From Hyphomonadaceae bacterium (GTDB lineage Bacteria > Pseudomonadota > Alphaproteobacteria > Caulobacterales > Hyphomonadaceae), in NCBI GenBank assembly GCA_024743315.1, contig JANSWU010000006.1:1-64000 (forward strand): a stretch of 64,000 bases of DNA, given 5' to 3'. Numbering within the stretch: the first letter of the stretch is position 1; every line of letters starts with the position of its first letter. A program made the translations under genes and the position numbers. Under the pieces are notes generated by a model. It did not search any database. It was not told the origin of the DNA and saw only the letters and a list, made by a program, of their open reading frames with translations. Shown in pieces: positions 18,876-28,707 of this stretch.

Positions 18876-19331
18876 ATGTTCTGGATCCTTTTCTTAATCT
18901 TCCTCGCAGCCTGCGCGGCTCCGGTCGCATCAGGTGGTTTGTTTGCTCCGGGCGACTGGTATCGAGACCTGTCCAAGCCAAGCTGGACGCCGCCGGATTG
19001 GATGTTTCCGGTGGCATGGACGATTTTATATATCGCCATGTCCGTTGCTGCCGCCCGCATCGCCTTGCTGCCCGATACAGGGCTCGCCTTGGGGCTCTGG
19101 AGCGTCCAAATCACACTGAACACGCTCTGGTCGCCGGTCTTTTTCGGCCTGCGCCAAATCTTCCACGCCGGAATAATCGTCATCGCTCTGTGGTTGGCTG
19201 TGGCCACCACCATGGTCGCTTTCTGGCTGTTGGACCCCGTCGCCGGCGCACTTATGGCTCCATACCTGCTCTGGGTGACCATTGCGGCCGCCTTGAACTG
19301 GCGGGTCTGGTCGCTCAATCGTGAAGCATAG
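18876..19331 (+). CDS. tspO: TspO/MBR family tryptophan-rich sensory protein
   Basis: WYRDLSKPSWTPPDWMFPVAWTILYIAMSVAAARI and NTLWSPVFFGL; internal ATG at 18876 in ORF 18645..19331. Confidence 0.85.
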   Translation: MFWILFLIFLAACAAPVASGGLFAPGDWYRDLSKPSWTPPDWMFPVAWTILYIAMSVAAARIALLPDTGLALGLWSVQITLNTLWSPVFFGLRQIFHAGIIVIALWLAVATTMVAFWLLDPVAGALMAPYLLWVTIAAALNWRVWSLNREA

Positions 19332-19402
19332 ACGGGTCGGCATTGCGTCGCGTTTCGCGCCGAGAATTGGGCTTTCTTCCAAATCTGATTAGAACCGAGC
19401 GC

Positions 19403-20416
19403 ATGAGCGAGATCACATCCCTCTATGTCCACAAGGTTCTGGCGCAGGTTGACGCAAAGGTCGCCATCGATGACCTGCTGCACCGTCTCGGCATGCAGCC
19501 GGGGGCGCCAATCGACCCCAAGAAAATGGTATCCTCCGACGCCTATTATGACTTCTTTGCCGAACTTTCGCGGCGTGACCCGGAAGGGCTGTCCCTGCCT
19601 TTGCGCATTGGCGCTTCGATGCGAAGCGACGATTACGGGGCATTCGGACTGGCCTGGAAATCAGCACCGAATTTGCGCGGCTCTTATGTTCGATCAGAGC
19701 GCTATGGCCGCGTGCTCGGAAGCGCCGAAGCCTATACTTTGGAGAAATCCGGTGATGGCTGGTTCTTCAATCTTGAAAAAGCGGGCGATGGTCGGCTCGG
19801 TATGCTGCTCTCTAATGAGGCCAGTCTTTCGGCGGTGGACGTGATTAGCGAAGAAGTGAGCGCCGAGGTGTTCAAGCCTATGGCGGTCTTTTTCAAGCAT
19901 GCATGCAGGGGCGATGTGTCCATATACGAAACTCATTTTGACTGTCCGGTTCATTTTGAAGCTGGACGTGATGCGCTGCTCATTAGTGACGACAAGCTGG
20001 ACGCCCCGAACAAGCTCGGTGACGAAACCATTGCCAAGTTTTTCGATCAACATCTCGAGCAGGAACTCGCCTCATTGGACGATCAGACGTCTTTGGAACA
20101 TGCCGTTCGGCGTGCGGTCACTAATGTGTTGAGCGAAGGCGTGCCGACCCTCTCACTGATTGCCTCCGAACTTGGGATTGGCAGTCGGACCCTACAAAGA
20201 CGGCTTTCTGAGACCGGGCAGTCTTTTCAAGGAGTCGTCGATATCGCCCGCAAAGATCTGGCACAAAGACTGCTGCGAGAAACCAATTACAGCCTCGCGG
20301 AAATCGCATTTCTGACCGGATTTGCTGAACAAAGCGGCTTCACGCGCGCCTTCAAACGGTGGGCCGGAAAAACCCCGCGCTCCTATCGATTGGATGGGGC
20401 GTCTCGCAAAGCCTGA
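19403..20416 (+). CDS. AraC-family transcriptional regulator
   Basis: C-terminal LIASELGIGSRTLQRRLSETGQSFQGVVDIARKDLAQRLLRETNYSLAEIAFLTGFAEQSGFTRAFKRWAGKTPRSYR. Confidence 0.88.
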   Translation: MSEITSLYVHKVLAQVDAKVAIDDLLHRLGMQPGAPIDPKKMVSSDAYYDFFAELSRRDPEGLSLPLRIGASMRSDDYGAFGLAWKSAPNLRGSYVRSERYGRVLGSAEAYTLEKSGDGWFFNLEKAGDGRLGMLLSNEASLSAVDVISEEVSAEVFKPMAVFFKHACRGDVSIYETHFDCPVHFEAGRDALLISDDKLDAPNKLGDETIAKFFDQHLEQELASLDDQTSLEHAVRRAVTNVLSEGVPTLSLIASELGIGSRTLQRRLSETGQSFQGVVDIARKDLAQRLLRETNYSLAEIAFLTGFAEQSGFTRAFKRWAGKTPRSYRLDGASRKA

Positions 20417-20515
20417 ATTTGGCGCGATCTGCCAAAACTCTGGCGGCAGCGGACAAGAGCCTGCGGCCTATCCCTCTTACACCTTGACTTGCAGAAATCG
20501 AAAAGGAGCAAGTCA

Positions 20516-21361
20516 ATGAATTTCCTGCGCAAACAGAAAGACCTCACGCTCGTTCTCGGCGGCACTGGCAAAACCGGTCAACGGGTCGCCCAGCGCCTTC
20601 AGGCCATGGGACGCAACGTTCGGATCGGATCACGTTCATCCGCGCCGTCTTTCGACTGGGACAACGAGAAAAGCTGGGAGGCTAGTTTGAAAGACGTAAC
20701 TGCCGTCTACATCACCTATGCCCCCGATCTGGCCATGCCGGGCGCGACAGACGCCATCCAGGCTTTTGTCCTTAGAGCCAAAAAATCAGGTGTGAAGCGC
20801 CTCGTGCTCCTGTCAGGACGCGGCGAACCCGAGGCCCAGGCCTGTGAAAAAATCGTTCAAGATAGCGGACTGGACTGGACCGTAGTGCGCGCCAGCTGGT
20901 TTTATCAGAACTTCTCAGAAGGCGCCTTTATCGAGATGGTCCTGAGCGGTGCGATCACGCTGCCCGCCCGAGATCAAGTCGAGCCATTTGTCGACGTGGA
21001 CGATATTGCTGACGTCGCCGTTGCCGCCCTGACCCAAGACCATCACAAGGGCGAAATCTATGAAGTCACAGGCCCGAGATTGATGTCCCTTGCGGATGTC
21101 GCGGCTGAACTTTCCCGCGCAACCGGTCGAGAAATCCAATACATTGATGTCCCACATGATGCCTTTGTCGCGGAAGTGGCCAATTCCGGTGCGCCAAAGG
21201 ACGTGGTCTGGATGCTCGATTATTTGTTCGCGACTGTTCTTGACGGACGCAACGCGCATTTGACCGATGGCGTGCAGCGCGCCCTCGGGCGTCCACCAAA
21301 GGACTTTGCCGACTATGCACGCGACGTCGCGGCCACGGGGATTTGGAGGGTCGCGGCATGA
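20516..21361 (+). CDS. NmrA-like / NAD(P)H-binding family protein
   Basis: LTLVLGGTGKTGQRVAQRLQAMGRNVRIGSR Rossmann motif; RBS-like aaaaggagcaa upstream. Confidence 0.85.
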   Translation: MNFLRKQKDLTLVLGGTGKTGQRVAQRLQAMGRNVRIGSRSSAPSFDWDNEKSWEASLKDVTAVYITYAPDLAMPGATDAIQAFVLRAKKSGVKRLVLLSGRGEPEAQACEKIVQDSGLDWTVVRASWFYQNFSEGAFIEMVLSGAITLPARDQVEPFVDVDDIADVAVAALTQDHHKGEIYEVTGPRLMSLADVAAELSRATGREIQYIDVPHDAFVAEVANSGAPKDVVWMLDYLFATVLDGRNAHLTDGVQRALGRPPKDFADYARDVAATGIWRVAA

Positions 21362-21792
21362 AACGCATTGTGACGAAACTGGTCTTGATCGGATCTGGCG
21401 CCCTTCTTGGCCTGATCGGCGGCGCGCTGATGCTGTCGCCGAAAGGCTTCCTCGAAATGAGCGGTGTTTTTATTGGCGACGATCCCAGTTTGTTGTCCGA
21501 GCTATCAGCGCCAGGTGGCGTTTTGCTCATGACAGGCGCATTAATGCTGATTGGAGCAGTGCAGCCCCGTCACGCCAAGCTGGCGCTGATCGCAGGAGGC
21601 ATTGTCTACGGCGGATACGGCATCGGGCGTTTGTCGAGCTTGTCGATACACGGAATGCCTTCGGAGGCCCTGGTCACTGCGACGATCATCGAGCTTGCAA
21701 CTGCAGCATTGCTCTGGGGGCTTGGACTCGCACATCACCTTGATGCTGATACCTCAAGGGCGCCCCCCCAAATGCTTCGCGCGCCCTACTAG
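21358..21792 (+). CDS. DUF4345-like membrane protein
   Basis: ATGA overlap with the preceding gene; hydrophobic segments and LSPKGFLEMSGVFIGDDPSLLSELSAPGGVLL. Confidence 0.65.
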   Translation: MKRIVTKLVLIGSGALLGLIGGALMLSPKGFLEMSGVFIGDDPSLLSELSAPGGVLLMTGALMLIGAVQPRHAKLALIAGGIVYGGYGIGRLSSLSIHGMPSEALVTATIIELATAALLWGLGLAHHLDADTSRAPPQMLRAPY

Positions 21793-21866
21793 CGCGACCG
21801 AGCGGGGGCGTAGCGCACGCCCTCACTCACTCAACAATACACCAAAAAAATCTTGGAGTTTCGGTT

Positions 21867-22370
21867 ATGGCCTATGAATGGACCCTGTTTGCTTGCCTTT
21901 TTCTCGCGCTGTGGAGCGCGGTGATTGGTGGCGTTTTCTCTGCGTTCTCTGAATTCATTATGGCGGGATTATTGAGAACTGAACCCTCAGGTGGCATCGA
22001 AGCGATGCAACATATCAATCGAACCGTTATAAAAACCCAATTTGTGACAGGTCTGATCGTGATCGCGCCGCTATCAATCGGCTTTGCGATTTACGGCCTC
22101 AACGCATTGGAGGGTCTCGCTCGCATATCGATTTTGTTTGCACCTGTCATCTATCTGCCCTCCGTTTTCCTGATGACCGTGTTCGGCAATGTGCCGATGA
22201 ACAATAAGCTCGACCGGCTGGATCACCATGCCTCCGACTCCGAAGTCTATTGGCGTGTATATGGACGGGTTTGGACCCGGCTCAATCACTTTCGGACCAT
22301 TGGAAGTGTACTCACAGCTGGCCTTTATCTGATGGCGGCCATTGCACTCATATCGAGCGGACAAGCATGA
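21867..22370 (+). CDS. DUF1772-like membrane protein
   Basis: Four hydrophobic stretches, FSAFSEFIMAGL and VFGNVPMNNKLDRL...W.RVYGRVWTRLNHFRTIGS pattern. Confidence 0.65.
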   Translation: MAYEWTLFACLFLALWSAVIGGVFSAFSEFIMAGLLRTEPSGGIEAMQHINRTVIKTQFVTGLIVIAPLSIGFAIYGLNALEGLARISILFAPVIYLPSVFLMTVFGNVPMNNKLDRLDHHASDSEVYWRVYGRVWTRLNHFRTIGSVLTAGLYLMAAIALISSGQA

Positions 22371-22554
22371 GCTCGTCTCGCCGCTTAGCCCCGCGGATCG
22401 TGGCCCTGGTCGGATGTGCGGGATTGATCGGCGGGCGCATTTCCAAACTGACGCGCATTCCAGCTGCTTTCAAAGGGCCTTGCCGGTTGAAGGGATTATC
22501 CGCTCGCACTGTTGTCTCCATGGGTTTGACAAGGATCAATCGGTAATGCATCAC

Positions 22555-22730
22555 ACCGACAGATGGTGCTGCCTGAGTGGGCAGCTAAGAGGGAAGCTGG
22601 TGTAAATCCAGCGCTGTACCCGCAACTGTCAGCCCGGAGCGACTGGCCAAGACGCCACTGAGACGATCCAGTCTTGGGAAGGCGGCCAAAAGCTAGAATG
22701 GGCGAGCCAGGAGACCTGCCATCGCGTCGT
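22555..22730 (+). ncRNA. Cobalamin (AdoCbl) riboswitch
   Basis: gggaagctggtgtaaatccagcgctgtacccgcaactgt ... gagccaggagacctgcc: canonical cobalamin-element core and B12 box, directly upstream of a FecCD/BtuC permease. Confidence 0.93.
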
Positions 22731-22883
22731 TCGTCCGGAGGCCGGGAAGAGTCTCAGCGGTCGGGAAAGGGTTCTACCTCTCCTTTGAAACGACAACCAT
22801 CTAGCCAGGTCGTCTGGAGCCGTTTTGGGCTTGGCCTTGGTGTCGTTTAAGCGTGCGCTAGAGATTTGACGATCCAGCGCTGA

Positions 22884-23891
22884 GTGAGGTCGTATCGCGA
22901 GATGATAGAGCGATTGCTCTCTCCCGTTCTGCTCCTGGCCTGCTTGGTCACGCTGTTGCTGACCTGCTTGCTCGGATCAACACCATTGCCCATGGAGCGG
23001 GTTGTCTCTGCACTGTTCGGCGGCGGCGATGCCGCTGATCGGCTCGTGGTCTGGTCAATTCGTTTGCCGCGAGGACTCGCAGCCTTTTTGGTGGGCGCCA
23101 CACTCGGGATAAGCGGAGCTGCCCTGCAAGGTCTGTTGAGGAACCCACTGGCGGAGCCCGGTGTCTTGGGCGTTTCAGCCAGCGCGTCCCTGGTCGCGGT
23201 CTTTTCCCTTTATTATGGCTTGGTCGCGTTCAGTCCGTGGGTCCTGCCCGTCGCAGCAATTATTGGCGCGCTCGTGGCCACGGCCTTGCTCACCCTCGCC
23301 GCCATTCGCACCCAATCAGTGGTCACGCTAATCTTAATCGGCGTCGGGTTATCGAGCTTCGCAGGCGCTTTGATGAGCTTAATGATGAACCTTGCTCCCA
23401 ATCCGTTTTCTCTGACTGAGATGATCAATTGGATGCTCGGCTCGGTCGCCAATCGAAGCTTTTCAGAAATTGGCTTTGTCGCGCCCTTCATGATCCTCGG
23501 CGTGGCAATTCTTTTGCTGACCCGGCGCGGTCTGTCGGCACTGACCCTCGGCGAGGAGGCAGCCAATGGCATTGGTCTGAATTTGCGCAACCAGCGTATC
23601 TTCACGGTGCTTGGCGCTGGGCTCGCGACCGGCGCATCTGTGGCCCTGGCGGGAGCCATTGGGTTTGTTGGGATTGTCGCCCCGCACATCATTCGACCCT
23701 TTGTCGGACATGATCCGGCGCGCTCCTTGTTCCCTTCGGCCTTGCTTGCCGGCCTGATCTTGATGGTTGCCGATATTTTTGTCCGCATCCTGCCGAGCCA
23801 GACCGAACTCAAGCTCGGCGTCGTAGCGGCATTGATCGGTGCCCCGGCTTTTGTCTGGATCGCAATGCAAAGGCGAACCGGCCATGACTGA
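22884..23891 (+). CDS. btuC: FecCD-family ABC permease, probably vitamin B12 (BtuC-like)
   Basis: FLVGATLGISGAALQGLLRNPLAEPGVLGVSASASL and GFVGIVAPHIIRPFVGHDPARSLFPSALLAG; GTG start; preceded by a cobalamin riboswitch. Confidence 0.88.
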   Translation: MRSYREMIERLLSPVLLLACLVTLLLTCLLGSTPLPMERVVSALFGGGDAADRLVVWSIRLPRGLAAFLVGATLGISGAALQGLLRNPLAEPGVLGVSASASLVAVFSLYYGLVAFSPWVLPVAAIIGALVATALLTLAAIRTQSVVTLILIGVGLSSFAGALMSLMMNLAPNPFSLTEMINWMLGSVANRSFSEIGFVAPFMILGVAILLLTRRGLSALTLGEEAANGIGLNLRNQRIFTVLGAGLATGASVALAGAIGFVGIVAPHIIRPFVGHDPARSLFPSALLAGLILMVADIFVRILPSQTELKLGVVAALIGAPAFVWIAMQRRTGHD

Positions 23892-24645
23892 ATTGCGTAT
23901 CACTGATTTGACCGTAGAGGCAGGTAAATCGTTCCTAGTCCGTGAGGCGAGCCTAGACCTGATCCCGGGTGAACTGGTGGTCCTGCTTGGACCTAACGGC
24001 GCTGGCAAGACCAGTCTGTTGCGCGGCGCCCTCGGCCTGATCGCGCCAACGCGCGGCGAAAGTTCGCTCGATGGAAGCATCATTGCAAACCTTTCGCCCA
24101 TGCAGCGCGCACGGCAGATCGCCTATCTGCCACAAATCAGACCCCTCGCCTGGCCAAATCGCGTGCGCGATGTGGTGGCGCTCGGACGGTTCAGTCATGG
24201 CGGAACGCTTGGTAAACTGGGCGACCATGATGCAGAAGCGGTCGATCGCGCGATCGCGGCGTGCGACCTGAAACATCTTCAGGACCGCGGCACGCACACA
24301 CTGTCCGGCGGCGAACTCGCGCGGGTTCATTGCGCACGCGCCTTTGCCACCGAAGCGCCTTTACTGATTGCGGATGAACCCACCGCCGCGCTTGATCCGC
24401 GCCACCAATTCCGCATCCTCGATCTGATCAAGGCCTACGTCGAGGATGGCGGCGGTGCCTTGCTGGTCTTGCACGATATCGGGCTCGCCGCGCGCTATGC
24501 GTCGCGACTGGTCTGGATGAAGCAGGGACGGATCGTGGCGGACGGGCCAGTTGCAACCACATTGACGGCTGAGCGGCTTGCGGATGTTTATGGGGTCGCC
24601 GCGCAGGTTGAGGGCACGCGCATTATCATGGACGGCGCGCTATGA
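23839..24645 (+). CDS. btuD: ABC transporter ATP-binding protein, probably BtuD-like (real start likely 23884)
   Basis: Walker A LLGPNGAGKTSL, signature LSGGELARV, Walker B LLIADEPTAALD; overlaps the permease end. Confidence 0.88.
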   Translation: MPRLLSGSQCKGEPAMTELRITDLTVEAGKSFLVREASLDLIPGELVVLLGPNGAGKTSLLRGALGLIAPTRGESSLDGSIIANLSPMQRARQIAYLPQIRPLAWPNRVRDVVALGRFSHGGTLGKLGDHDAEAVDRAIAACDLKHLQDRGTHTLSGGELARVHCARAFATEAPLLIADEPTAALDPRHQFRILDLIKAYVEDGGGALLVLHDIGLAARYASRLVWMKQGRIVADGPVATTLTAERLADVYGVAAQVEGTRIIMDGAL

Positions 24646-24682
24646 CGGCAAAAGCTTTGATGCTGACGCCGTCGGCGCGTTC

Positions 24683-26458
24683 TTAAACCGTTTCGTCCCA
24701 GTGTTTGGAGAGCCGTGAGGCGGCATTGATGATCCCGACCATGGAATAGGTTTGCGGGAAATTGCCCCAAAGCTCGCTCGTCTCGGTGTCGACATCTTCG
24801 GACAGCAAGCCAAGTTTTGTCCGGGTCGCGAGCACGGTTTCAAACATCGCCCGCGCCTCTTCCTTGCGGCCGATCCGTGCCAGGGCGTCGATATGCCAGA
24901 AGGTGCAGGCGGTGAAGGCGGTTTTCGGTTTTCCGAAATCATCTTCCATCCGGTAACGATAGACGTGGCTGCCGACGCGCAGCTCTTCGTCGATCCGTTC
25001 CACTGTGGCGACATAGCGCGGATCCATTGGGTCGATGAAACCGATCTCCGCCATGAGCAAAACGGACGCGTCGAGGTCTTCACCGCCAAACGCCGCCGTG
25101 AAGGCTTTACGTTCCTCGTTCCAACTCTGCTCGAGAATCGTTGCTCGAATCTCATCGGCGCGGGCATGCCAGTGCTGAGCACGTGCCTCACGCCCGAGCG
25201 TCTCGGCAATCTTGGCCAGTCGGTCGCACGCGGCCCAACACATGATCGCTGAAGAGGTGTGGACATGCGCGATGCCGCGAAATTCCCAGATGCCCGCATC
25301 CGGCGTGTTGTAGACCTGATAAGCGCGTTCGCCGACTTGTTCGAAATGTTCGAATTCAAGTTCGCCCGCGCGCGAGAACAAGCGATCGTCGAAGAAGGCT
25401 TGTGCCGCGCCGAGAATAACATGCCCGTAGACATCATGCTGGATGTGTTCAGCCGCCTGGTTGCCGATCCGCACAGGACCCATGCCGCGATACCCGGGCA
25501 GCCGCGTTGCGATTTCTTCGGTGAGATCGTCTTCCAGAGCGACGCCATAGACCGGCTGAATATGCCCGCCCTTGGTGTGCGCGACGGTGTTTCTGAGATA
25601 ACCGAGATAGCGCTCCAGCGTGCCCATCGCTGACAGGCGATTGAGCGCTGTGACCGAGAAATAGGCATCGCGGAGCCAACAGAAGCGATAGTCCCAATTG
25701 CGCTCCGAGCCTTCATGTTCGGGAATTGAAGTGGTCAGAGCTGCGACGATGCCACCGGTTTCCTCATAGACACAAAGCTTCAGCGTGATCGCCGCCCGGA
25801 TCACCGCCTCTTGCCATTCCGGCGGTGTGGCGAGGCGCCGCGACCATTGCTGCCAATTGTGCAATGTGCGCTGATACCAATCCGTCGCCATGGAATCCGG
25901 ATTATCAGACAGCGATTCATCTGGGCCGAGAATGAAGCTGATTTCGCCTTCCAGCACGAATTCGCGCTCATCCATGATGTATGAGACCGGCGCGTCCGTG
26001 GTCACTCGGAAATCAACTTCCTCATTCGGGAAACGAATATGCGAAACGCCGCGCCGGCGAATGATCGGCCGTTCGCCATGTCCCGTTTCGCCGCGCAAAT
26101 AGACTGTGATCCGCGGCATCCCCTTGAGCGGTGTGACGCGCCGGACGATTGAGGTCGGGCGGAACACACGTCCGCGATCCACAAAACGCGGCGCGAAATC
26201 GGTAATCTTGATCGCAGACCCATCCGCATCGGTGAGAATGGTCTCAATGATTGCCGTGTTGCGAATGTATCGCTGTTCGGCGCTAACCTGATCGGCCAGC
26301 GCGATTGTGAAGGCGCCGCCACCACCCAGCAAGGCATTGAAAACCGGCTCCCCGTCGAGACGCGGCAGGCACATCCATTGGATCGAAGCATTTTCGTCCA
26401 TCAGGGCGGCGACCGTGCCATTGCCGATGATACCGAGTTCAAGCGTGCTCATTCGCAA
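24683..26458 (-). CDS. Glycoside hydrolase family 15 protein (glucoamylase/trehalase-like)
   Basis: LGIIGNGTVAALMDENASIQWMCLPRLD and WDYRFCWLRDAYFSVTALNRL; directly downstream of otsB. Confidence 0.9.
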   Translation of the reverse strand: MRMSTLELGIIGNGTVAALMDENASIQWMCLPRLDGEPVFNALLGGGGAFTIALADQVSAEQRYIRNTAIIETILTDADGSAIKITDFAPRFVDRGRVFRPTSIVRRVTPLKGMPRITVYLRGETGHGERPIIRRRGVSHIRFPNEEVDFRVTTDAPVSYIMDEREFVLEGEISFILGPDESLSDNPDSMATDWYQRTLHNWQQWSRRLATPPEWQEAVIRAAITLKLCVYEETGGIVAALTTSIPEHEGSERNWDYRFCWLRDAYFSVTALNRLSAMGTLERYLGYLRNTVAHTKGGHIQPVYGVALEDDLTEEIATRLPGYRGMGPVRIGNQAAEHIQHDVYGHVILGAAQAFFDDRLFSRAGELEFEHFEQVGERAYQVYNTPDAGIWEFRGIAHVHTSSAIMCWAACDRLAKIAETLGREARAQHWHARADEIRATILEQSWNEERKAFTAAFGGEDLDASVLLMAEIGFIDPMDPRYVATVERIDEELRVGSHVYRYRMEDDFGKPKTAFTACTFWHIDALARIGRKEEARAMFETVLATRTKLGLLSEDVDTETSELWGNFPQTYSMVGIINAASRLSKHWDETV

Positions 26459-27188
26459 TTCTCCTCAGCCATGCCCAGACCGCGTCCGTATCGGACAGCC
26501 GGTAATCTGCACATGTATCCCCTTCTCCAACCTTAATCCCGAAGCCGCCGAGCTGAGTCGCAGCAAGCATGGCGTCTTCATCCGTGGTGTCGTCTCCGAC
26601 CATGACTGGCAATCGACCAGCGAATGACGGCTTTTGCATCAGCTCTTTCAGCGACACGCCCTTATTGGCGCGCGAGGGCTTCAATTCGATGACCATCTTA
26701 CCGAGCTGGACTTTATAATCAGGGGTTTGGTCTGCGAGCGCGGTCAAATCCTGCAGCAAAACGCGCTCCGCAGACGGGTTCTGTCGAAAATGGATGGCGA
26801 GGACCGGCCCCTTATCTTCGATCCGCACGCCCTGAATTGGGCCCACAATATCAGCGGCACGTTCGCGCAATTCCGACGGCGTCGCGACCGATTTAGGCGC
26901 CGGCGCACGGCCAGGCGGACAGACCTCTAAGCCATGGCCACCTGCGCGCCAGAGCTCGACAGGCGTTCTCACCGATAGATCACGGATATCACGTCCGCTG
27001 ATCAGCACGAGCGCCTCGCAAAATGCCCTGTTCAATGCTCGCAATACGGCCTCGCCATCTGGCGGCAGCGTCACCGTGTCAGGGTCATCCTGGATCGGCG
27101 CCAGGGTTCCGTCAAAGTCTAGAAACAGCGCATGTTGGCGCGTATCAATCCGCATCGCAGTCGGCGAAGTCCGTGCATCCAAAGTCAT
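26439..27188 (-). CDS. otsB: Trehalose-6-phosphate phosphatase
   Basis: HAD motif LFLDFDGTLAPIQDDPDTV, VGDDTTDEDAM. Confidence 0.9.
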   Translation of the reverse strand: MTLDARTSPTAMRIDTRQHALFLDFDGTLAPIQDDPDTVTLPPDGEAVLRALNRAFCEALVLISGRDIRDLSVRTPVELWRAGGHGLEVCPPGRAPAPKSVATPSELRERAADIVGPIQGVRIEDKGPVLAIHFRQNPSAERVLLQDLTALADQTPDYKVQLGKMVIELKPSRANKGVSLKELMQKPSFAGRLPVMVGDDTTDEDAMLAATQLGGFGIKVGEGDTCADYRLSDTDAVWAWLRRIANEHA

Positions 27189-27197
27189 GTGAACCGT

Positions 27198-28577
27198 CTA
27201 CGATGAACCGGTCTGGAGCGCATCCAGATCTTTCAGGAAGTTCTGTCGCCACCAGGAAATGTCCTGTTCTGTCACGACTTTCCGCAGCTCCAGCCAGCGT
27301 TCTCGCCGTTCCTCGATCGGCATGGTCAGACCGTGATGGATCACTTCAGCAAGCTTACGTTTGTCATGCGGGTTGACGAGGAGTGCCGCCTTGAGCTGTT
27401 CCGCAGCGCCGGCAAACTCCGACAGGATCAAGACGCCGGGATCCTCTTCATCCTGAGCCATGACAAACTCTTTGCAGACCAGGTTCATGCCATCGCGCAA
27501 AGGCGTGACCAAACCGACCCGCGCAATCCGGAACAGACCCGCCAATTCCTCGCGATCATAAGAGCGCGCCAGATAGCGCAGCGGGATCCAGTCGAGGTCC
27601 CCATAATCGCCATTGATCCGGCCCGCCAGCCGATCGAGCGTCTGGCGCAATTCACGATATTCTTCGACCTTGCTGCGTGATGGCGGCGCAATCTGAGTCA
27701 CCGAAACAGTACCATGGGTTTCCGGATAATCGTCGAACAGGCGGCCGACAGCCTCAAAGCGTTGCGGCAGACCCTTGGAATAATCCATCCGATCGACCCC
27801 GATCACGAGGGAACGGCCACCCAGGAATCGCCCGATCCGCTCGGCAGCTTCCTGGGCTTTTTCGGTTTTCGCGGCGGCTTCGAAACTTTCGGCATCAATC
27901 CCGATCGGATAGGCCTCGACTTTCACCGTCGTCGCGAAGACTTCAAGCCGGCCATCATCCAGCACTTTGGCTTTGCAATCCTCGATGAGATAGCGCGTGA
28001 AATTTGAACGATCCTGCTCTGACTGGAAACCGATTACCGAATAATTGCACATGGCGCGGGCGATCCAGAGATGCTCCGGCAGCGCGCGGAACACTTCTGG
28101 CGGTGGGAACGGAATGTGCAGGAAGAACCCGATCGGACCGTCCCACCCCGCTCGGCGGAGTGAGTCGCCCATAAGCAGGAAGTGATAATCATGCACCCAG
28201 ACCGAGTCGCCCTCTTTCAACCGATCCGCAACCATGCTGGCAATGCGCTGATTGACCGCGACATAGACCTGGAAAGCGTCCGCATCAAAGGAGGCCAGAT
28301 CGATGCGGTAGTGAAAGACCGGCCACAGAACTGAGTTGGCATATTTGAGATAGTATTGATCATGCTCGTGCTGCGACAGATCCGTGAGCACAAACTCGAC
28401 GCCATCATCTTTCATTGTATGCAGACTGCGGGTCGGCTGTTCGACAATATCGCCCGACCAGCCGAACCAGACCCCGCCGGTTGATTTCAGGGACTCCCAG
28501 ACCGCAACCGCTAGTCCGCCTGCCCGCGCCCCCGGATCTGCAGCGGTCCGGTTTGAGATTGCAATTAGCCTGCCCAT
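27198..28577 (-). CDS. otsA: Trehalose-6-phosphate synthase
   Basis: LIAISNRTA, VWVHDYHFLLMGDSLR, VIGVDRMDYSKGLPQRF, PLRDGMNLVCKEFVMAQ. Confidence 0.93.
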   Translation of the reverse strand: MGRLIAISNRTAADPGARAGGLAVAVWESLKSTGGVWFGWSGDIVEQPTRSLHTMKDDGVEFVLTDLSQHEHDQYYLKYANSVLWPVFHYRIDLASFDADAFQVYVAVNQRIASMVADRLKEGDSVWVHDYHFLLMGDSLRRAGWDGPIGFFLHIPFPPPEVFRALPEHLWIARAMCNYSVIGFQSEQDRSNFTRYLIEDCKAKVLDDGRLEVFATTVKVEAYPIGIDAESFEAAAKTEKAQEAAERIGRFLGGRSLVIGVDRMDYSKGLPQRFEAVGRLFDDYPETHGTVSVTQIAPPSRSKVEEYRELRQTLDRLAGRINGDYGDLDWIPLRYLARSYDREELAGLFRIARVGLVTPLRDGMNLVCKEFVMAQDEEDPGVLILSEFAGAAEQLKAALLVNPHDKRKLAEVIHHGLTMPIEERRERWLELRKVVTEQDISWWRQNFLKDLDALQTGSS

Positions 28578-28707
28578 CCAATCAGCTTACCTAATTCCCC
28601 GAATTCGAACAGGAAAAACTCAAACTTGAGGTAGAAATTCGCAGACCTGCCTTGGTTGACCACGCGGAGCCCTTGCAAGGCATCGGTCAGATCAAAGGCT
28701 TGGGAGG

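Noticed and set aside
24640-25716. 358-aa minus ORF
   Set aside because: Overlaps the GH15 gene on the same strand in another frame; Ser/Arg-rich shadow.
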